Shown here piece after piece: positions 1-9,567 of a stretch of 64,000 nt of DNA (within the stretch, counting starts at the first letter, position 1; each line of letters opens with the position of its first letter). Under the pieces are notes generated by a model that was not told where the DNA came from, did no database searches, and saw only the letters and a program-made list of their open reading frames with translations. Position numbers and translations under genes: made by a program. The DNA lies in assembly GCA_002077045.2 (NCBI GenBank), contig KZ111164.1, forward strand, positions 213,253-277,252. The letters run 5' to 3'. Source of the stretch: Rachicladosporium sp. CCFEE 5018 (taxonomy: Eukaryota > Ascomycota > Dothideomycetes > Cladosporiales > Cladosporiaceae).

Positions 1-999
1 CGCGTGTACGATGAGAGCATCGATACGATCACCTCGATGCAGCAAGCCGGCACCTTGAGCAGCACGCCTCTCGATGCCGTGGACTTCGGTCGCCGCATAG
101 CCGTCGAGCGCGAAGTCGACAACCCAGCGATCCGCGGTCGAGCCAATGTAATATTTGACGAGAGCGGCCACTTCATCCTCTACGGCAGCATGCTCGGCAC
201 AAAAGTCATAAACACCACCTCAAACCGCCTTATAAAGCTCTACGGCCGCGAAGAGTCCTTCCGACCTCTCAACATCGCCCTCTACCAAGGCCAGCCAGAG
301 AAGAAATCCATCATCACAGCCCAGATGGCCGCCTCCGACAATCCACTGCTCCAAGCAGCCGAGTCCCGCGACGCAATGCTAACAAGCACCGGCGTCGGTA
401 AAGTCCGCTTCTACATGTTCACGAACGACGACGAAGCTTCCAAATCCGACCGCGACGTGCATAATGAGAAGCCACGCACCATCGTCTCTGCCGCTGATCA
501 AGCCGCAGCAGCAGTCGAGCAAGCCTCACGCTTCGCCACAACAGCTACCCTTCACACCTCGCTAGGCGATATCACGTTCCGCATGTTTCCCCAGCACGCC
601 CCCAAGGCAGTCGAGAACTTCACCACCCACGCCCGGAACAACTACTACAACAGCCTGCTCTTCCACCGCGTAATCCGCAAGTTTATGATCCAAACCGGCG
701 ACCCGCTAGGCGACGGTACCGGCGGCGAGTCAATCTGGGGAACGGAATTCGAAGACGAGTGCACGCCCGCACTCAGCCATGATAAGGCTTACACTGTGAG
801 CATGGCGAACGCGGGGCCAAAGACGAATGCGAGTCAGTTCTTTATAACGACTGAGAAAGCGCCGTGGCTGGACAATAAGCATACTATCTTTGGACGAGTG
901 GTTAAGGGAATGGAGGTTGTGCATGCCATTGAGAATGTGAGGGTTTGGAAGGAGAAGCCGGTGGAGGATGTGAAGATTGTGAGTGTCAGTCTTGGGTAA
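1..999 (+). CDS. WD40-cyclophilin peptidyl-prolyl isomerase (PPWD1 type), 3' part
   Basis: C-terminal 333 codons of a nuclear cyclophilin with an N-terminal WD40 propeller; the frame is open at base 1, so the start lies outside the window. Visible residues 1-175 match the end of the propeller and the linker (GRANVIFDESGHFILYGSM, then the RLIKLYGREE strand). From about 181 comes a complete cyclophilin domain with FHRVIRKFMIQTGD (catalytic Arg), NASQFFITT, and the Trp of the PWLDNKHTIFGRVV segment, so isomerase activity is expected. Family members are associated with the spliceosome in animals (established knowledge). The stop is 6 nt from the stop of the convergent GH76 gene. Family assignment is confident; the WD40 part is only partly visible. 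Confidence 0.9.
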   Translation, partial: RVYDESIDTITSMQQAGTLSSTPLDAVDFGRRIAVEREVDNPAIRGRANVIFDESGHFILYGSMLGTKVINTTSNRLIKLYGREESFRPLNIALYQGQPEKKSIITAQMAASDNPLLQAAESRDAMLTSTGVGKVRFYMFTNDDEASKSDRDVHNEKPRTIVSAADQAAAAVEQASRFATTATLHTSLGDITFRMFPQHAPKAVENFTTHARNNYYNSLLFHRVIRKFMIQTGDPLGDGTGGESIWGTEFEDECTPALSHDKAYTVSMANAGPKTNASQFFITTEKAPWLDNKHTIFGRVVKGMEVVHAIENVRVWKEKPVEDVKIVSVSLG

Positions 1000-1005
1000 G
1001 CTCAA

Positions 1006-2238
1006 CTAGACGGAGAGCGCTGCTACAATTGCGTCCAGCGCCGAGGAGTGTTTCGAGGCATTTGCTGGAGCTTCGAAGGGGCCGCTCCAAATAAGACTGA
1101 GCTGATTGGCCGTGTTGCGGTCGGAAGTCAAGATGCTGTTCGCATTGTCGAATAGGAAGTCCCTGTACCGCGATTCGGGACTCGCTTGCTGCAGGATTTG
1201 CAGATTCCGAGCGAATACGCCCTTGAATTGGCTTCCGTCTGCTCCACAGTCCGGTTCGCAAGCATCATGGAGTATACCATAGCATCAGTCAACGCAGCGA
1301 TTGCAGCGTCAGCTATCTTCTTCGCTGTGATAATGTAGGACTTTTTGCCAGTAGCCTTGCCGAGCTCTGTCAGACCACCAAGAATGATGCCCTGATTGTA
1401 CGACCAGACGGTCCCGTCGTTATTCTCACAATCACCCGTGAGCCCATCGTTGATAGTGTGGTCCGAGTTGATCATCCCACTCCCCTCAAACCACTCCCAC
1501 TGCCTCTCCGTCCAATCAAGATAATACTGCCGTTTCGCTCCGCCAGCTCGATTCGCCAAATGCGCAGCAACATCCAAGAACAGCTCGTTGGCAATAGCGT
1601 TCACATAAGTATGCGCCTTGTCCCACCAGATCCCACCGCAAGGTGTCGTGTCAAAGGACTTGGCCATGTCGTCAAAGATACTCTCCGCAGTCTCAAGATA
1701 CTGTCGGTTTCCAGTCACATCGTACACGGCGATCCAGGCAAGCGCCCACCAGCCTTCATCGTCGTAGTAGTCGTTCAGAAAGCCATTAGTCTGACGCCAG
1801 GGCGGGAGAGGCCAGGTGGGAGGGAAGTGCGGCCAGGGTTGTCCTGGACCTGGACCATAGTATGTCCATGGGAGATGGTGAGAGGTGACTGTCTTTTGCA
1901 TCTGAAGGTTGTAGAGTTGAGCTTTTGTCCAGGTTGTGGGCCATATGTAGGATGCGGAGACTCTGACCTTGGGGTCGATGAGAGCGAGGTCCGCGATTGT
2001 GGTCAAGCCTAGGCTGGCTGTCAGCACTGTGAATTGTAAGTGGCAAAAGGGAAAGGGAGCTACAGTTTGCGCTGTTCCACCAGCCTGTCAAGGGAATCCA
2101 GAGACCAGTGGAGTGATTGTACCATTGCTGGAGAACATCGAAGCTGATCTCTGCATGCTGTAAGGTCACCGCATGACTGGAGGAGAAGAGATTGGCTGTA
2201 AAGTACAGCAGAACGGTGAGCGAACGTCTCATGGCCAT
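1006..2238 (-). pseudogene. Secreted GH76 alpha-1,6-mannanase, apparently frameshifted
   Basis: Family GH76 (DCW1/DFG5-like endo-alpha-1,6-mannanases acting on cell-wall mannan). The start at 2238 gives a signal peptide (MAMRRSLTVLLYFTANLFSSSHA). A 46-nt GT-AG intron at 2018-2063 joins ...GWWNSAN to SSLGLTTIADLALID. The catalytic Asp pair is present in DYYDDEGWWALAWI. Homology then runs in one frame to AAIAALTDAM and continues one frame over as ILHDACEPDCGADGSQFKG...FARNL to a TAG at 1006-1008. The switch lies at about 1274-1283 with no room for an intron, so one base seems to be missing. Without it the protein would end in about 30 unrelated residues. Either a recent pseudogene or a consensus error. 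It faces the PPWD1-type gene tail to tail. Confidence 0.75.
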
Positions 2239-2903
2239 GGAGGATATGGAGAGTTGTACCTACCTTCGGTCGTCCAGCTCACGGGTAACATCAGCTTATA
2301 AGCCCATTTAGACCATAGCATTATGCCTGCTGTACTACGAGAACGCTACGCCATTCTTATGAGGGGAAGTTCATGCTAGCGAAGTCACACAGCCGCTACA
2401 GCGAGCTTCTGCTGGGCGACCATGGCGAATGCAGTATACATGAGCTGCAGATCGCTGCCACTAGGAAATATGTGGTGAGAGGATCTTGGGTCTGCAAAGG
2501 GACGTAAAGCTTCTACTGTAGAGGAGGAGGCTATGGAGCCGGGCGCGGAGCCGGTGGGTGGTCTCCTCGCGTCAAAGCAGTCCATCACCCTCCATCAAAT
2601 CTTACACCGTTCCTGGGACTAATACCTGCTTCAGTCCGTTGGTCTCGCGAGAGCGCAACGAGCGTGACTTTCAGGTTCACTGAGTTACATGCACAGCAAG
2701 AGCTATGAACTGCTTACGTGACCATGATTACGATGTCCCGAAGATGAGCACGATGAGGTACATGTACGCAGCGTGATTCCAAACATCTCACGTGCAATTC
2801 CTTCGATCGACATTGGATTCCATAGCATAAGTTGGGTACAGTCTCGATCGCACTTTGTCATCCTTGACCTACCTCAGTGCACAATTCCAAGACTCTCTTC
2901 GAC
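2239..2903. other. Intergenic region between divergent GH76 and DUF427 genes
   Basis: 665 nt between two divergently transcribed genes, so it must hold both promoters. I see no coding potential, repeat or RNA gene; the short open frames on the minus strand (2385-2588, 2858-3067) have no recognisable content. Confidence 0.5.
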
Positions 2904-3829
2904 ATGCCTCCACCATCAGCAGCTCCAACGTAAGTGAACCTCAAGGCGTACTGCACTCCATAGCACCTTACTAACGGACGAAGACTCAAGGCTCTCGCCG
3001 TCAAGCTCGCCAAGGAAGGCCCGCACAAAGCTCTCCCAACGCCACGGCTCGTACAGATCCTCCACAATGGCGTCTACATCGTCCGCACGACTGACGCCGT
3101 CTTCGTCTGGGAAGTGCCGTACTACCCTCAGCTCTACATTCCCGCCTCATCTCTAAAGGCCGATGGCTTGCAAGTCAGCACTCGCGATGAGATCAAGTCC
3201 GACGATGGCAAAATCATCGCTCAAAGATTGACGCTGAAAGTCGGCTCCAAATCGACGGACGAGTGCATTAGATGGGCCGACGATCTCCAGGGTCCAGGCA
3301 AATCTCTCGCTGGCCTCGTCAAGATCACTTTCAACGCAGTAGACCAATGGTTCGAAGAAGCCACGCCAATCTACATCCACCCAAAGGACCCATTCAAACG
3401 TATCGACATACTCCAATCGACCCGCTCCATCAAAATTTCGATTCAAGGTGTTACGGTGGCTGAGACGACAAGCTCGATGCATTTGTACGAGACTGGACTG
3501 CCGTGTAGATACTACTTCCCGCTTACGGACGTGAAGCCTGGGGTGCTTGTGAAGAGTGACTTGAAGACTGGATGTCCTTACAAGGGCGAGGCGGAGTATT
3601 ATAGTGTTGATCTGGGAGAGGGTAGGGTCGCGAAGGATGTGGTGTGGTATTACACGAGGCCTACGTTGGAGTGTGCGAAGATTGAAGGTGAGTTGCTACA
3701 TATGTGGTGACAATGTGAAGCGGTTTGTACTGACGAAGATCGACAGGCTTGGTTTGCTTCTACAATGAGAAGGTCGACATCGAGATCGATGGCAAGAAGT
3801 TGGAGAAGGTAGCATCGCCATTCTCGTGA
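2904..3829 (+). CDS. DUF427 domain protein
   Basis: Three exons: 2904-2929, 2984-3687 and 3747-3829. Intron 1 (2930-2983, GTAAGT, CTAAC branch, AG) and intron 2 (3688-3746, GTGAGT...CAG) restore one frame starting MPPPSAAPTLKALAVKLA. The protein has the pattern of the DUF427 family (Pfam NTP_transf_9): RLVQILHNGVYIVRTTDAVF followed by WEVPYYPQLYIP near the N terminus, then a second repeat with HLYETGLPCRYYFP, KCPYKGEAEYYSVDL-like residues and VWYYTRPTLECAKIEGLVCFYNEKVDIEIDG. The molecular function is not established for the family. The first exon is only 26 nt, so a start at the first ATG of the middle exon would give a truncated model. No transmembrane or signal segment is seen. Confidence 0.85.
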
Positions 3830-4667
3830 TGCTGTCATCTACCATTACGCGGCAGCACCACACCTAATTGATCGCCCAGCACCTGTTCCTATTTTACTGT
3901 TTGACCGAAGGGCGTTCTCGTCGTGACAGGTTCGCAGAACGCAAGTTCATCAGTGCTACGTGGCACTCATGCGTACACGAGGCACTTCTGATACAGCCGC
4001 CAGAGCGGCTGGTTGTGCAGGTTGGCCATCAAGCAAGCTTCTGAAGTTGCGCGGCAGCACTCAGATCACGACTTACTCCTGCATGAAAGCGCCTGCCTTT
4101 GAGCTCGCCAGATAGTCTGTTGGCTTCCCTTGTGCAGAAGCGCCCATGGCTCTGGCTGTGCCACTGCGCCGCAGCTTGTGTCAGCACGGCCGTATGATCC
4201 TCAGGGCATTTCCCAAGCCGATACTGATTTCATGAGCCTCATAGCAGCCGCAAAGGTCTGGGAGTGAGCTGGAAAGAGCCTCAGCGATGAATATTAGCTT
4301 CCTATGGAAACCATCCGTATACTGAGGTGAACATGGATGTGATATTTGCCAAGTGAGTGACGAAATCCCGCGCGGCTGAACCCATTAGCGTGTGTTGGCA
4401 CGTGCGGCTTATAGTAACGCAAGGAGGCTGACCCACATTCGAATGCCATGGATATTGAGATGCCTCACCCTCTCACACTCATGTCTACACCACATTCGCG
4501 AATCACACCCCAATCACCCACTACATATTGCTAGCCATCACTATCCGGAGGCTTCCCGAGTCTCCCACAGTCACTGCCATCTCCGCCGCGTCCCATCTCG
4601 AGTCATCACAACACCCCCCCGTCTGACGCCAAGAGCGGTGGTATAAGTGCGACACGTTCATGGCGAC
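3830..4667. promoter_or_regulatory. Promoter and leader region of IRE1, with a possible uORF
   Basis: 838 nt without a protein gene. The last part probably forms the IRE1 leader. An ATG at 4443 opens a frame of about 67 codons that ends in TAA at 4644-4646, in the same frame as IRE1 and 21 nt upstream of its ATG at 4668. Whether it is transcribed is not known from sequence. Confidence 0.35.
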
Positions 4668-7600
4668 ATGCCTCCTAGAAGACCTTCAGGACCGGCAGTG
4701 AATTTCAGACTACGGGATGTCATCATCTGGACACTCCTCGTCCCAACCTTTGTGGCCGCTCTGCAGCAGCAGTCACAACATGCCTACCCCTCCCCTTCCG
4801 CCCCGCTGGACGCCGCGGCAGCTACAGCCCAACGTTGTTATGACGAGGCAGCAGACTCGCTCAATACGCGAATGAGTGAGCACCGTAGCTTCAGGGATAC
4901 GTACCCTGATAAAGCGCGAACTACCCACAGCGCGCGCGCCCTAGCGACATTGTCTCCAGCCGAGTCTGACCCGGCTGTTCGAGCACCACCTGCGTCCAGA
5001 TCGGCAGCTACTGCCGGTTTGGGCTCGCGACATTTGGCGCGGTCTCTGCAGGATTGGCAAGTCGAGGATATCATACTCCTGGCGACCGTTGATGGAAGTA
5101 TACACGCGCGAGACCGTACCAATTTTGCCCACAGATGGCAGCTACAGTCCGATGAGCCGATGGTGGAGACGGTGTACCATCGGAACAATAGGTCGGTGGA
5201 TGAGCATGGTGTCGTGCACGAAGATCCTCTTTGGATAGTGGAACCTAGCCAGGATGGAAGTATCTACATGTACTCGCCCGGATCCGGTGTCAAGGGGATG
5301 CAGAGACTCGGCTTCACGGTGAAGGAGCTTGCGGATCTATCACCGTACTCCTCGGAGGGGTATCCTGCATTTGCCTACACCATGGAGAAGAAGACTGCAC
5401 TTTACACAGTGGATGCACGGACTGGCGCTGTGTTGAAGTACTTCAGCTCGAGCGGGTCAATGACCAACACCGACCAGAGCTGTCGGCGGAGCAACCCATT
5501 GGAAGCGGTAGACGGAGATGAGTGTCAGAGCGTAGGAAAGCTTATGCTGGGGAGAACCGAGTACACTATTGGTGTCCAAGATGCCAACACTGGAGACCAA
5601 ATTAGCACTATCAAGTACTTTGAATGGGTACCGAATACTCGTGACCAGGATCTCCAACGCATGTACAAGAGTACGCTCGACAACAAGTATGTCTACACTC
5701 GACATGATGGCACTGTCTTCCGTCCTGCCCGGGCTGCTGATAACAGACCTGCCTCGCTCCATCACAAATTCTCCTCTCCGGTGGCCAGAGTGTTCGATGT
5801 CATTCGGCCGAATGAAGAGGAGCTTCAGGACGTACCGCTCATAGTCCTGCCACAGCCCGTTCCTCCACGTATCGGCGACGCTCTGGACGATGACATGCCC
5901 CCGAGCGTCTTCGTGAATTGTACCGAATCAGGCAGCTGGTATGCCTTGAGCGATGACAACTACCCCGAAATCACGCACGAAGCACCTTTTGCGAGCTGCT
6001 ACGAGCGGGCAGCATTACCGGGATTACCGCTTGCTAAGCGTGAGATGAAACGTTTCGTTGGTGTGCATCCTCTCGAAATTTACGAGCAAGTGGCTAGCAC
6101 TCCTTCCATTGGCGCTGGAAACTATCTTGGCCTCGATGCACCGCCGCCGAGAAAGGTGGAGGCGGAACTCCTGCCGCCACCTAGTCAATCGCGACCTCAG
6201 CTGCCTCCTTGGTGGCTTCTTGCAGCCGGTATCTTCCTCCTACTAGGAGGCATGTCGATTCCAAGGAAGTACCCTGATGTGCTGAAAGATATCACGTTTC
6301 TCCGATCCAATAGATCCTCGCTTATGGGCACATCACGAGACCCGGTAGTTCAAACAATTGCCAGCGTTCCGCAGGAGAAGCACCTGGTTCGTGACGACGA
6401 GCCAGCACAGGAGACGATCTTTGTTTCGCATGATCGAGCCGACAGTACTACACCACCATTGGTGGGCGATGACGAAGACGACTTCGAACAAGTCGACTCC
6501 ACGGATGTTGTTCTTCCCGATGGATTGGACGACAGCGGTGCACCAAAGAAGAAGAAGGCACATCGTGGTCGTCGCGGTGGTAAAAAGCAAAAGGAGAAGG
6601 ACGGATTCGGCATGGTCGAAACTCAGGCCAGGCAACAGAGTGCACCCTCCACGGAAGTCATCAGCGTCAAAGAATCAGAGAGCCTGCAGATATCCGGCGC
6701 ATTGCAGATCAACAGCCTGGTGATCCACACCGACAAAGTCATCGGAGAGGGTGGCTGCGGCACGTCCGTGTTTGAGGGTGCCTTCGGCGGGCGTGCAGTA
6801 GCAGTCAAACGCATGCTGTCGCGATATTTCGAGCTAGCCTCACAAGAAGTCTCCTTCTTGCAACAAAGTGACGACCACGAGAATGTCATTCGGTACTATT
6901 GCCAGGAGAAGGACAACACGTTCCTCTACATTGCTCTCGAACTATGCCAAGCCAGTCTGTTCGAGATATGGGAGCCAGAGAAGGCTAAAACCGAAGAGCG
7001 CATGCTGCAGCTACGAGCGTTGAAACGCGATATCCAGTCAGATATCCCCCGCAATTTGAAGCAGCTCGCAAAAGGAGTACAACATCTGCATAAACTTCGG
7101 ATCATACACCGCGATATCAAGCCGCAAAACATCCTAGTCGCGTTCCCGAAGTCCAAGTACGTCGATACGGGTCCTCGAATGGTGATCTCCGATTTCGGAC
7201 TTGGTAAGAACCTGCCGGAAAACGTGAGCACCTTGATCGATCCTACGGGAAATGCTGGGACTTTGGGATGGAAGGCTCCTGAGCTCATCTCAAAGACCCG
7301 AGAAACAGATAGCAACCACAGCCAAATGAGTGTAGGCAGCGAGGGCGGCAGCAGCGGTGCAGGCGTCAAGCGTGCTGCCGACATTTTCTCGCTAGGCTGC
7401 CTATTCTTCTGGATGCTCACGGACGGCGTACACCCCTATGAGGATGAAGACGACAATAGCTGGATGCCAATGAGAGAGCTCAATATCAAACGCGACCGCA
7501 AGCGACTCGACGTTGTACAACGATGGTCAGACGCGTACGAACCGTTGCAACTGATAACGTCGATGCTGGAACATGCGCCTGAGAATCGACCTACCGCCTT

Positions 7601-8063
7601 GCAAGTCTTGAACCATCCTTTCTTCTGGACCGCCGAGACGCGTCTCGCGTTTCTTTGTGATGTAAGTGATCACTTTGAACGCGAACCGCGTGGTACCTAC
7701 GAGGACTATTACGCCGGCGACTCAGTGGCTCTTCGTATCCTGCAGTCCCGTGCTCGAGAAGTCATCGGCAATGGCAACAACTTCCTTGCTAAGCTTGATC
7801 GCTCGTTTGTCGACACGCTTGGGAAACAAAGAAAGTACTCTGGCGATCGATTGTTGGACTTACTTCGCGCGCTGCGGAATAAGAAGAACCATTATGAAGA
7901 TATGCCGGAGGATGTCAAGAAGCGCGTTGGGTCGTTGCCGGGAGGGTATCTCACGTACTGGACTAATAAGTTCCCATTGTTGTTGATGGCTTGTTATGAG
8001 GTTGTACATGAGTGTGGCGTGGAAGGGGGCAGATTCAAGGGGTATTTCGAGGGAATTGCTTAG
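4668..8063 (+). CDS. IRE1: Ire1 unfolded-protein-response sensor kinase/endoribonuclease
   Basis: Single-exon 1131-residue ER transmembrane sensor. Ire1 senses unfolded proteins in the ER lumen, oligomerises and splices HAC1/hacA mRNA (established). A hydrophobic signal anchor (VIIWTLLVPTFVAAL) is followed by a luminal beta-sheet domain (about 120-470, with VDGSIHARD and FVNCTESGSWYALS), a transmembrane helix at about 513-532 (WWLLAAGIFLLLGG), a basic/acidic linker and a protein kinase from about 684. Kinase residues seen: Lys714 (AVKRM), Asp816 (HRDIKPQN), Asp842 (DFGLGKNL) and GTLGWKAPEL. The KEN RNase carries Tyr1057, Arg1070, Asn1071 and His1075, with the spacing of the yeast catalytic set. 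I took the ATG at 4668; an upstream GTG in frame is not a likely start. All key residues are present, so it should be active. Confidence 0.97.
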   Translation: MPPRRPSGPAVNFRLRDVIIWTLLVPTFVAALQQQSQHAYPSPSAPLDAAAATAQRCYDEAADSLNTRMSEHRSFRDTYPDKARTTHSARALATLSPAESDPAVRAPPASRSAATAGLGSRHLARSLQDWQVEDIILLATVDGSIHARDRTNFAHRWQLQSDEPMVETVYHRNNRSVDEHGVVHEDPLWIVEPSQDGSIYMYSPGSGVKGMQRLGFTVKELADLSPYSSEGYPAFAYTMEKKTALYTVDARTGAVLKYFSSSGSMTNTDQSCRRSNPLEAVDGDECQSVGKLMLGRTEYTIGVQDANTGDQISTIKYFEWVPNTRDQDLQRMYKSTLDNKYVYTRHDGTVFRPARAADNRPASLHHKFSSPVARVFDVIRPNEEELQDVPLIVLPQPVPPRIGDALDDDMPPSVFVNCTESGSWYALSDDNYPEITHEAPFASCYERAALPGLPLAKREMKRFVGVHPLEIYEQVASTPSIGAGNYLGLDAPPPRKVEAELLPPPSQSRPQLPPWWLLAAGIFLLLGGMSIPRKYPDVLKDITFLRSNRSSLMGTSRDPVVQTIASVPQEKHLVRDDEPAQETIFVSHDRADSTTPPLVGDDEDDFEQVDSTDVVLPDGLDDSGAPKKKKAHRGRRGGKKQKEKDGFGMVETQARQQSAPSTEVISVKESESLQISGALQINSLVIHTDKVIGEGGCGTSVFEGAFGGRAVAVKRMLSRYFELASQEVSFLQQSDDHENVIRYYCQEKDNTFLYIALELCQASLFEIWEPEKAKTEERMLQLRALKRDIQSDIPRNLKQLAKGVQHLHKLRIIHRDIKPQNILVAFPKSKYVDTGPRMVISDFGLGKNLPENVSTLIDPTGNAGTLGWKAPELISKTRETDSNHSQMSVGSEGGSSGAGVKRAADIFSLGCLFFWMLTDGVHPYEDEDDNSWMPMRELNIKRDRKRLDVVQRWSDAYEPLQLITSMLEHAPENRPTALQVLNHPFFWTAETRLAFLCDVSDHFEREPRGTYEDYYAGDSVALRILQSRAREVIGNGNNFLAKLDRSFVDTLGKQRKYSGDRLLDLLRALRNKKNHYEDMPEDVKKRVGSLPGGYLTYWTNKFPLLLMACYEVVHECGVEGGRFKGYFEGIA

Positions 8064-8921
8064 GTGCTTGTGGTAAAATCCTGTGCTTCCGACCAGGAAT
8101 CGCTTTCGCGAGCGACGTTGAGAGACTAGATCTTATCTTTGTAGCATTATTGAACCTTTTTCACGGTGACTCGTGTCTTTCGATGCCGCTATGATTGCAC
8201 ATCTCACGCTAAAGTTGAAGAGGGCCTGAGGTTCACTGACTCTCTATCTATGGACGTCTCACGGCTCTGTGTATGACCTCTAGAGACGTGTTCCGGTACA
8301 TATACCAACTTATCACAGAGCTCATAACTACAGCAGCACGAGCTTCTGAACTGTAGTCGGAAACTCCATGATAGTGCCGTAACAAACCCGTCAATGTACT
8401 TTCAGTTGTATGACACTGCTGATCGTCATTCCCCGACGCGTGATTGATGTCTCGAACTTTGACTTTTCGAATACGCGACAAGGATCTCCAGTATTACCCC
8501 TTTGGGCGTGAGCCAAGAATAGAAAAGGCTTAGCGGCGAGCGCAGCTCGCATCCTGCACGTCTACTCCCAGGAGCTTGCTTGTACAGGTTCCAGATGAGA
8601 TGTCACGCCGGCTGTGCCGGACATCAGATACTCGCAGGTGTCAGTACTGTCGCAGACGAAAGTCGGTGTTGCTAATAACGCTGGTGTCGCATGAACGAAG
8701 GATTGAGAGACGCTGATGTACACCCCAACATCTTGTGACGAGAATCTCAGGGGAACGAAGTGTGTAGCCTGATCTAGAGTCAACTATACACTAGTATGTA
8801 TTTCCTTGTCAGAATTGAATGATGCGTTTTCCAAGGTCTCCCACCCCAATTACCACCCACGCTCGACCAAAGCGCCGTTACCGCTCAAAGCAAGAGTACG
8901 AAAGCCCAGCCCATGACCTCT
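8064..8921. other. Convergent intergenic region, IRE1 to NTF2-like gene
   Basis: 858 nt between the 3' ends of two convergent genes. Short open frames exist on the minus strand (8248-8481, 8562-8783) but show no known motif and lack good initiation context. Nothing else was recognised. Confidence 0.5.
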
Positions 8922-9567
8922 CTACATCAGCGTAGCCCTCTTGTGAACAGCGTTGCAGTTCGTAGGTACGGTGATGTTCAAGTCAGCCAACCAAGCACCA
9001 GAGTTGAACTCGCTGAAGGTCTCCTTGATCAGCCACTTCTGGCCACCATTGTAGTTACGGACAACTTGCTGGACGGCGATGCCAGTGACTTGCTGTGCGT
9101 TGCTGCCGCCCGGTGCCGAGGACCTCCAGCGCATGGTGACGGTGTCGCACGAGTGCCAGACGTTGAGGATCTCGAAGGGAATGTTTGGCTGGCCGCCCTG
9201 GCCGGCCTCGAACTGCGAACGGCTGCTGAAGGTAGCGGTGCCGAGGGGAGCGTGGCCAGTCGCGCAACCGTTGTTGATGAGCTCGTTGACGGAGTCGGAG
9301 TAGTCGACGTAGCTAGGATCGTTGTTAATGATTGCATGGATAGAAGGTACAGAGGGTTAACACGTACTCAGTAGTCAGGACGGAGTCTGCGAGGCCGTTC
9401 GAGTAGTCGCTGATGAGGGACTTGAAGTTGTTGGCGACGGTGTTGGCGCAGTCGTCAGACAGACACTGGCCGTTGAAGTCCTTGCCGAAACCCCACCAGT
9501 GCCTCGAAGGAGTAGCAGAGACGCCGAGCGCGAGCGCCGACACGACAGCTGGGATAAATGCGTGCAT
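8922..9567 (-). CDS. Secreted NTF2-like fold protein, copy A
   Basis: Two exons (9567-9362 and 9312-8922) code for 198 residues. A signal peptide (MHAFIPAVVSALALGVSA) is followed by a compact domain with SDDCANTVANNFKSLISDYS, DYSDSVNELINNGC, LGTATFSSRSQFEAGQGGQP, IPFEILNVWHSCDTVTMRWR and TFSEFNSGAWLADL. This matches a common fungal family of small secreted proteins with an NTF2-like fold; no enzymatic role is established, and effector or wall-associated roles are only inference. The 49-nt intron (9313-9361) uses GTTAAC as donor and a TTAAC branch; the stronger-looking GTGTTA two bases upstream would break the frame. Copies B and C of this gene (22961-23306, 58567-58912) are cut by the assembly gaps. 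Confidence 0.85.
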
